Assembly: GCA_003646705.1 (NCBI GenBank)
Contig: QMLK01000011.1
Location: 1 to 12,361 of the forward strand
Length of the DNA: 12,361 nt
From: Deltaproteobacteria bacterium
Lineage (GTDB): Bacteria; Desulfobacterota; B13-G15
Reading direction: 5' to 3'
Part shown: positions 7,638 through 12,361 of the stretch, in pieces
Position numbering within the stretch: the first letter of the stretch is position 1
How the letters are laid out: each line of letters begins with the position of its first letter
Program-made: the position numbers and the translations under genes
The notes under the pieces: model-generated
What the model was told of the DNA's origin: nothing
What the model saw: only the letters and a program-made list of their open reading frames with translations
The model's database searches: none

Positions 7638-8817
7638 TATGGTCAGCGGCTGGGCTATTGCTAAGGAGCCCATAAAAATTGGTATGCTTGCTGACAAAAC
7701 TGGTGGCCTAGCCGCCTATGGCTATTCTCACGAGAAGGTCCTCAAAGCGGCCGTGAAGAAGATCAATGAAGAGGGAGGGATAGTCGGAAGGCCTGTAAGG
7801 CTTTATGTAGAAGACACCGAGAGCAAGCCTTCTGTAGGTGCCCTCAAGTTCAGGAAGCTAGTCGAGACTCATGGGGTGGACTTCGTCATTGATTCGAACA
7901 GCTCTGGTATAGCCATCGCTTGTGCTCCTGTGGCCAAAGAGTTGAAGACTCCTTACTTTCCCTCTGCGGGGGCCACGGAGATCTCGGGTGAGAAGGGAAA
8001 CCGGTATGTCTTTCAGCCCTGTACGAATGTGCGCGAGGAGTGCAAAGGGGCCGCGTCCTTTGCGGTGAAGAACATCGCTAAGAAGTGGGTAACAGTTGTG
8101 GTCAACTACGCTTGGGGTTGGTCCAACGAGAAGGAGTTCAAGAAATATGTTGAGCAAAAGGGCGGCAAGGTGCTCAAATCTATCAGGGTGCCCCTTGGGA
8201 CCAGCGATTGGCTACCCTATCTGAGAAAGATCCCGAGGGAGGCAGAAGCGGTCTACTTTGCCAACTTTGGCTCAGACTTCCTCTCCTTTATAAGGGACCT
8301 TTACGCAGTGCGTCCAGATATTAAGAAGTTGGGAGCTGTTTATGTACTCTCAGCTCAAGATCCTGCGAAACTCGGCCCGGCAGGCGAAGGGCTTTATTGC
8401 ATCACTTCCTATCCAACCCGTCTTGAAGGGCTGAATACCGAGTATAACCGGAAATATCGTAGTTTGATTGGTGTGGATCCCGAGGGACTCGAAATAGGAA
8501 TTGGGAAACGTTTCGTTTTGGCCTACGACTGGGCCGTGTGGGAATCCATGTTCCTAATCAAAGCCGCTATAGAGAGAAGTGGTTGGCGCTCACGGAAGGA
8601 CACCTCAAAGGTGATCGAGGCATTAGAAGGGATGAAGTTCAAGGAAAGTGTGGAATTTCCCCAGGGAAGTGGGTACATCCGGGCAGAGGACCATCTTGCC
8701 ATCGTCGATCTATACATCGAACAGATTGTGGGTGGTAAGTTGAAAGTCGCGGCACGGATTCCTGCGGCCAAAGGAGCCTATCCACCGATCGTGGATCGCA
8801 CCAAAGAATCCTTCTGA
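7591..8817 (+). CDS. livJ: Liv-type ABC importer periplasmic binding protein
   Basis: The 408-residue protein has a Sec signal peptide (MKRVIRGLLVVGLAV..., cleavage probably after AIA near residue 24; no lipobox Cys). A Peripla_BP_6/LivJ-type domain follows: EPIKIGMLADKTGGLAAYG, INEEGGIVGRPVRLYVED, the hinge-crossing region with FPSAGATEIS, and a C-terminal FPQGSGYIRAEDHLAIVDLYI block typical of the branched-chain amino acid/amide (HAAT) group. It would capture the substrate in the periplasm and deliver it to LivHM. The substrate cannot be read from the sequence; branched-chain amino acids, amides or aromatic acids are all possible for this family. The mature protein has four Cys (111, 144, 151, 270), which could form disulfides. 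The ATG has the strong RBS AAAGGAGGGAGG. The signal-peptide DNA is part of the duplicated leader; the remainder has lower GC than the minus-strand genes. Confidence 0.95.
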   Translation: MKRVIRGLLVVGLAVFMVSGWAIAKEPIKIGMLADKTGGLAAYGYSHEKVLKAAVKKINEEGGIVGRPVRLYVEDTESKPSVGALKFRKLVETHGVDFVIDSNSSGIAIACAPVAKELKTPYFPSAGATEISGEKGNRYVFQPCTNVREECKGAASFAVKNIAKKWVTVVVNYAWGWSNEKEFKKYVEQKGGKVLKSIRVPLGTSDWLPYLRKIPREAEAVYFANFGSDFLSFIRDLYAVRPDIKKLGAVYVLSAQDPAKLGPAGEGLYCITSYPTRLEGLNTEYNRKYRSLIGVDPEGLEIGIGKRFVLAYDWAVWESMFLIKAAIERSGWRSRKDTSKVIEALEGMKFKESVEFPQGSGYIRAEDHLAIVDLYIEQIVGGKLKVAARIPAAKGAYPPIVDRTKESF

Positions 8818-8827
8818 GGAAGAGGCC

Positions 8828-9700
8828 TTGGCCTCAGAGGTTGCCTCTGCGCTCCTCTTTTACCTGGTCAATGGGCTCATATGGGGGCTTATTATTGCCC
8901 TCATTGCTTTGGGACTATCTTTTATCTTCGGGGTCATGGGCATCGTAAACATGGCCCATGGCGACCTTTACATGCTAGGGGCGGTTTTCGCTTACTGGAT
9001 ATTTTCCGCCCTGGGTAACTTCTGGTTAAGCCTCTTGATAGTCCCTGTGGCTATTGGACTCCTTGCAGCCCCCACAGAGCGGTTGATTTTGAGGCCCTTC
9101 GAAGGACATCCGGCGGTTACCATGATCGCCACCGCAGGACTCTCCTTCATACTCCAACAGCTCGTGTTGATGACTTATGGTGGAGTTCCCAAAGAACTCC
9201 CCATGCCCCTTCAGGGGAGCTTCGATTTTCTGGGAGTTGCCTATCCCCTTTATCGTCTTTTCATCGCTGCTCTATCTCTGGTGATCATTGCTTCGGTTTG
9301 GCTCTTCCTACACCGGACTGACTATGGGATCCTCGTCAGAGCCTCTATGCAGGACAAAGAAATTGCCAGCGCCATGGGGATCAACGTCAATACAGTGCTC
9401 GTTTTTACCTTTGTTTTGGGTTGTGTCCTGGCGGCTGTGGGGGGAGTGCTGGCAGCTCCTGTTACCCAGGTCTTCTACCTCATGGGTAATGACGTTATCC
9501 TGCTCTGTTTCATCGTGGTTATCATCGGAGGGCTTGGCAGCCTGGGCGGCACCCTGGTGGCTGCTCTTGTCCTTGGGGGGGTGGAGGGGCTGTTAGCTTA
9601 TTTCCTCAGCCCCACCGGGGCAAGAGCAGCCGTTTTTGCCTTTATGGTCGGAGTGCTCATCCTTCGCCCTCAAGGGCTTTTCGGCACACAAAGGGGTTAG
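8828..9700 (+). CDS. livH: Liv-type ABC importer permease LivH
   Basis: The 290-residue inner-membrane permease has about eight hydrophobic segments and the LivH hallmarks: FGVMGIVNMAHGDL (34-47), PTERLILRPFEGHP, the ATPase-contact loop ASMQDKEIASAMGIN (172-186) and IIGGLGSLGGT (232-242), ending LRPQGLFG. It pairs with LivM to form the membrane channel. The start is TTG at 8828, since no in-frame ATG or GTG occurs before the first conserved motif. AGGA lies seven bases upstream of the TTG, directly after the livJ stop, which supports this choice. The gap from livJ is 10 nt. A rare start codon could lower its translation relative to livJ. Confidence 0.95.
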   Translation: MASEVASALLFYLVNGLIWGLIIALIALGLSFIFGVMGIVNMAHGDLYMLGAVFAYWIFSALGNFWLSLLIVPVAIGLLAAPTERLILRPFEGHPAVTMIATAGLSFILQQLVLMTYGGVPKELPMPLQGSFDFLGVAYPLYRLFIAALSLVIIASVWLFLHRTDYGILVRASMQDKEIASAMGINVNTVLVFTFVLGCVLAAVGGVLAAPVTQVFYLMGNDVILLCFIVVIIGGLGSLGGTLVAALVLGGVEGLLAYFLSPTGARAAVFAFMVGVLILRPQGLFGTQRG

Positions 9701-9703
9701 TCC

Positions 9704-10657
9704 ATGCCCTCACGCGGAGGTTCTCAGTCCAGGAAGGCTGTCCTGCAGAGATGGATGTTGTTTGGCTTTTTCATCCTTACGGTTCTGGGGGTTCTCATGC
9801 CAAGGGGTCCCCGTAGCTTAGCCATGCAGACCATGGCTTTTTGTATCTTCGCCATGGCTTACGACCTCTGCTTCGGCTACACGAACCAATGCAGTCTAGG
9901 CCATTCGGTCTTCTTCGGGGTGGGGGCCTACGGCGTGGTGTTGTCGTTGTTGCATCTTCAAAGTGGCATTCTTCTGGGGCTTCTAATCGCTTTTGTGGCT
10001 GGTATGGTGGTGGCCTTTTTAATGGGCAGCATATGTGTACGTCTCACCGAGGCCTATTTCGTCATAGTTACTGCTCTCTTTTCGGCCATCTTTCACCTAT
10101 TGTCCCTTGATATGACATGGTTGACTGGCGGAGATGATGGGTTGTCTGTTACCCTGCCCGATATCTCTGTAGGTGGAGTCCGCCTTTCCCTCTACGACCC
10201 TATGACAAATTACTATTTCATTCTGGTTTTTTTTCTTGCTAGCTACCTCCTGATGAGGCGAATCACTGAGGCCCCGCTGGGGAAGGTCTTCATATCCATC
10301 AGAGAGAATGAGAAGAGGGCTGCCTTCTTGGGATACGACCCCTTCAGGTACAAACTCGCGGCGTTTGTCCTTTCAGGTGCCTTTACTGCTCTGGCAGGAT
10401 CAATCTACGCCCTCACCCTTCGTTATGCGACGGCAGACCTCTTCGGCCTCTACTGGTCGATCATCCCCATAGTGTGGTGTTTGATAGGAGGAGTAGGGAC
10501 GCTAGTGGGGCCTTGCATCGGAGTAGCGTTAATGTTCTTCTTCCAGTACTATGTGAGCGCTTGGTGGACCCACTATCTAATTCTCTTCGGCGTTCTCATT
10601 TTGGTAATCTTGCGGACTTCACGGAAGGGACTGTTGGGTTATCTCCTGGGAAGGTAG
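9704..10657 (+). CDS. livM: Liv-type ABC importer permease LivM
   Basis: The 317-residue permease has a short basic N-terminal tail and about eight to nine hydrophobic segments. LivM motifs are SLGHSVFFGVGAYG (64-77), TGGDDGL (141-147), the cytoplasmic coupling segment IRENEKRAAFLGYD (199-212) followed by FRYKLAAFVLSGAFTALAGS, and IGGVGTLVGP (261-270). The residues before SLGH read YTNQC, whereas GQL/GQV is more usual. The start codon lies 3 nt after the livH stop, with AAGGGG upstream as a ribosome-binding site. It forms the transmembrane pair with LivH and docks to the LivG/LivF ATPases. Confidence 0.95.
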   Translation: MPSRGGSQSRKAVLQRWMLFGFFILTVLGVLMPRGPRSLAMQTMAFCIFAMAYDLCFGYTNQCSLGHSVFFGVGAYGVVLSLLHLQSGILLGLLIAFVAGMVVAFLMGSICVRLTEAYFVIVTALFSAIFHLLSLDMTWLTGGDDGLSVTLPDISVGGVRLSLYDPMTNYYFILVFFLASYLLMRRITEAPLGKVFISIRENEKRAAFLGYDPFRYKLAAFVLSGAFTALAGSIYALTLRYATADLFGLYWSIIPIVWCLIGGVGTLVGPCIGVALMFFFQYYVSAWWTHYLILFGVLILVILRTSRKGLLGYLLGR

Positions 10658-11395
10658 ATGGCGATCTTAGAAGTGAGGGAGATCACGAAGAACTTTGGCG
10701 GCCTTACGGCTCTGAAGGATGTTTGCTTGTCGGTTCAAGAGGGAGAGCTTCGGGGTATCATTGGTCCCAACGGGGCGGGAAAGACCACGCTGTTCAACGT
10801 CATCTCCGGCGATCTTAAACCGACTGGAGGAAAGGTTTACCTCCAGGGTGAAGACATAACGGGCCTCCCCCCACATAAAATATGTAAGAAGGGATTGGGT
10901 AGGACTTTCCAGCTCACTATGGTCTTTCCGGAGTTAACAGTCTATGAAAGCATCTGGGTGGGAATAAATTCCAGGAAGGAAAAGCCCTGGGATCCCTTTC
11001 GATCCTTCGAGAAGGATTCCGATGTATCGGAACGGGCCGAGGAACTGTGCCGTATAGTAGGGCTTTACGAGAAACGAGACGAACTAGCATCTAACCTCTC
11101 CTATGGAGATCAGAAGGCCCTGGAGATTGCAATGGCTTTGAGTACAGATCCTGCGGTCCTGCTTTTAGATGAACCAACCCAGGGAGTGAGCCCCAAAGAG
11201 GCAGAGGGGCTAATCGAACTGATCGTCGAGTTGTCGAAGCGGATGACTATAGTCCTGATAGAGCACAGCGTTGACGTCGTGCTAAGGCTCTGCCACAAGG
11301 TGACAGTACTAAACGAGGGACGGGTGATCGCTGAAGGTAGCCCTGAGGAGATCAGTCGTAACAAGGAGGTTCAAAGGATCTACCTAGGGACCTAA
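10658..11395 (+). CDS. livG: Liv-type ABC importer ATPase LivG
   Basis: The 245-residue ABC ATPase has Walker A GPNGAGKT (36-43), Q-loop Gln85 in GRTFQLTMVFPELTV, signature LSYGD (147-151), Walker B VLLLDEPT (167-174) with catalytic Glu172, and the H-loop His203 in LIEHSVDVV. It ends with IYLGT, typical of LivG. The signature region reads LSYGDQKALEIAMAL, a variant seen in amide/aromatic-type Liv operons as well as amino acid ones. The start codon directly follows the livM stop with no gap (TAGATG), and GGAAGG lies just upstream. It forms the nucleotide-binding pair with LivF. Confidence 0.96.
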   Translation: MAILEVREITKNFGGLTALKDVCLSVQEGELRGIIGPNGAGKTTLFNVISGDLKPTGGKVYLQGEDITGLPPHKICKKGLGRTFQLTMVFPELTVYESIWVGINSRKEKPWDPFRSFEKDSDVSERAEELCRIVGLYEKRDELASNLSYGDQKALEIAMALSTDPAVLLLDEPTQGVSPKEAEGLIELIVELSKRMTIVLIEHSVDVVLRLCHKVTVLNEGRVIAEGSPEEISRNKEVQRIYLGT

Positions 11396-11397
11396 CG

Positions 11398-12102
11398 GTG
11401 GCGCTACTTGAGGCACAAGAGGTTCATGCCTTTTACGGTAGAAGCTATGTCCTACAAGGGGTGTCCATCACAGTTCAAGAAGGGGAGGTGGTGGCTCTCC
11501 TCGGCAGGAATGGCGCGGGGAAGACCACCTTCCTGAAAACAATCATGGGGCTGGTGAGAGCATGCCAAGGGCGGGTTATTCTAGACGGTGTCGATATCAC
11601 TGCTCTTCCCTCCTATCGCATAGCTCGGCTTGGGATCGGCTACGTCCCCCAGGGAAGAGGGCTCTTCCCGGAGTTGACGGTTTTGGAGAACCTGAAGACG
11701 GGGATGCGTGACCGTAGGGATAAAGGGAGCCTTGAAAGGGTTCTTGACCTTTTTCCCCTCCTCCGGGACCGGCTGGGCCAGAAGGCCGGTACACTGAGCG
11801 GGGGGGAACAGCAGGCTCTGGCCATTGCTAGGACTCTTTTGCAGAAGCCACGCATCCTTTTGCTCGACGAGCCCACAACCGGCCTGATGCCCCTCATCGT
11901 AGAACGGTTGAAGGAGGTCATCCGTGAACTCAACAGCCGCGGTATGGCCATTCTGCTGGTGGAGGAAAAAGTTCCCTTTGCCCTCTCTCTGGCCCACCGT
12001 GTCTACTTCATGGTGAAGGGAAAGATGACCTTCAGCGCTCCCAAGGAAGAGGTAGCCAGTAGAGAGGACATCCTCCTTAAGTATCTCGGTGTACAGGGTT
12101 GA
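11398..12102 (+). CDS. livF: Liv-type ABC importer ATPase LivF
   Basis: The 234-residue ABC ATPase has Walker A GRNGAGKT (36-43), Q-loop Gln85 in GYVPQGRGLFPELTVLENL (the LivF hallmark), signature LSGGE (133-137) and Walker B ILLLDEPT with catalytic Glu158. The H-loop reads LLVEEKVPFAL, with Glu190 where LivF proteins usually have Gln (VEQN) and most ABC ATPases have His. LivG keeps its His, so one composite site remains canonical. The start is GTG at 11398, 2 nt after the livG stop, with a weak AGGGA ribosome-binding site. It is the last gene of the operon; no clear intrinsic terminator follows. Confidence 0.95.
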   Translation: MALLEAQEVHAFYGRSYVLQGVSITVQEGEVVALLGRNGAGKTTFLKTIMGLVRACQGRVILDGVDITALPSYRIARLGIGYVPQGRGLFPELTVLENLKTGMRDRRDKGSLERVLDLFPLLRDRLGQKAGTLSGGEQQALAIARTLLQKPRILLLDEPTTGLMPLIVERLKEVIRELNSRGMAILLVEEKVPFALSLAHRVYFMVKGKMTFSAPKEEVASREDILLKYLGVQG

Positions 12103-12116
12103 GGATACCTAAAATG

Positions 12117-12173
12117 TTTCAAAAAAGTCCTTGAAAAAATGTCCCTATATATGTTTAAGTAAACTTAAGTAAA
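12117..12173 (+). promoter_or_regulatory. AT-rich spacer with inverted and direct repeats before the TRAP gene
   Basis: The 114-base gap between livF and the next gene contains a perfect 6-bp inverted repeat, TTTCAA (12117-12122) and TTGAAA (12131-12136), 8 nt apart. Further on is a tandem TTAAGTAAA at 12155-12163 and 12165-12173, with a 10-base period, and the palindrome ACTTAAGT (12163-12170). TTGAAA could also serve as a -35, with TTTAAG at 12154-12159 as a 4/6 -10 at 17 nt spacing. The inverted repeat has no T-run after it on the plus strand, so it does not look like a terminator. The helical-turn spacing of the repeats suggests a regulator site, but this is a guess. Confidence 0.3.
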
Positions 12174-12263
12174 AGAGCATAAATTTCAGTATAAATAAAA
12201 CGTAAGGAGGGAGGTCATGAAGCGAGTGGTAAGGGGGCTTTTGGTAGTGGGGTTGGCGGTGTT
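12170..12263 (+). repeat. Direct repeat, copy 2: leader, RBS and signal-peptide start of the TRAP binding protein
   Basis: This is the second copy of the leader module at 7549-7637, in the same orientation and 4.6 kb downstream. It contains AATTTCAGTATAAAT, the ribosome-binding site AAGGAGGGAGG and the first 47 coding bases (12217-12263) of the following gene. It differs by a 5-base net insertion ahead of the RBS and three substitutions. Together the copies bracket livJHMGF. Confidence 0.95.
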
Positions 12264-12361
12264 GTTCTGCCTGGCCTCTGGCGGGCAGGCTGTGGCCGCG
12301 GGCAAGACCATGCACATCAAGTTCAGCACCTGGCACCCGCCGGCGAGCCGTGAGGTCAAGA
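12217..12361 (+). CDS. dctP: TRAP-type transporter substrate-binding protein (DctP family), N-terminal part
   Basis: The first 48 codons are present; the gene continues past the right edge. The product starts with a signal peptide MKRVVRGLLVVGLAVLF... (cleavage probably after AVAA or nearby). The mature start is KTMHIKFSTWHPPASREVK, the characteristic first beta strand of DctP-type TRAP binding proteins (IKFS.WHPP). Such proteins bind C4-dicarboxylates, other organic acids or related anions and work with DctQ/DctM membrane subunits using an ion gradient; those genes would be expected just downstream. The first 47 coding bases copy those of livJ, but the codons after the signal-peptide core are GC-rich and unrelated to livJ. 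The ATG has the strong RBS AAGGAGGGAGG. Confidence 0.85.
   Translation, partial: MKRVVRGLLVVGLAVLFCLASGGQAVAAGKTMHIKFSTWHPPASREVK

Noticed and set aside
9288..9596. Alternative-frame ORF inside livH
   Set aside because: It overlaps conserved LivH motifs in another frame and has no independent start signal or family resemblance.
12145..12336. Minus-strand frame of 63 codons at the right edge
   Set aside because: It is antisense to the leader and start of the TRAP binding protein, whose signal peptide and IKFSTWHPP motif are clear.

Overview
The window looks like a chromosomal stretch from a GC-rich Gram-negative bacterium. A LptF/LptG-type lipopolysaccharide permease implies an outer membrane. 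A Liv-type ABC importer beside a TRAP-type binding protein, and the general look of the proteins, suggest a Desulfobacterota (deltaproteobacteria-like) or similar lineage such as Methylomirabilota. That placement is inference and was not tested. I see no rRNA, tRNA, CRISPR array, transposase or phage gene.

Left part (1-7417, all minus strand). Seven housekeeping genes lie head to tail and are transcribed right to left: greA, an exported DJ-1/PfpI-family protein, a YfcE-type phosphodiesterase, a Yip1-family membrane protein, gltX, smc, and the start of lptF (or lptG), which runs off the left edge. Most junctions are overlaps (7, 4, 4 and 35 nt) or very short gaps (13 and 34 nt), so this reads as one translationally coupled operon. 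A good candidate sigma-70 promoter with an extended -10 sits just upstream of greA. A second candidate promoter lies at the smc/lptF junction and would give an almost leaderless lptF message.

Divergent intergenic region (7395-7590). It holds the greA promoter, about 100 bases with no recognisable gene, and the leader of the next operon.

Right part (7591-12102, plus strand). This is a complete five-gene high-affinity branched-chain amino acid/amide-type ABC importer in the order livJ-livH-livM-livG-livF: a periplasmic binding protein, two permeases and two ATPases. Genes are 0-10 nt apart. In the short samples I counted by hand, the liv genes are clearly less GC-rich (about 53-57%) than the flanking minus-strand genes (about 68-73%).

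Right edge (12103-12361). An AT-rich spacer with small inverted and direct repeats leads into the first 48 codons of a TRAP-type (DctP-family) binding protein. The most notable feature of the window is here. The leader, ribosome-binding site and first 47 coding bases of this TRAP gene are nearly identical to those of livJ, although the mature proteins belong to unrelated transporter families. The two copies (7549-7637 and 12170-12263) are direct repeats that bracket the whole liv operon. This suggests a recent duplication or swap of an expression-plus-secretion module, and recombination between the copies could delete the operon.
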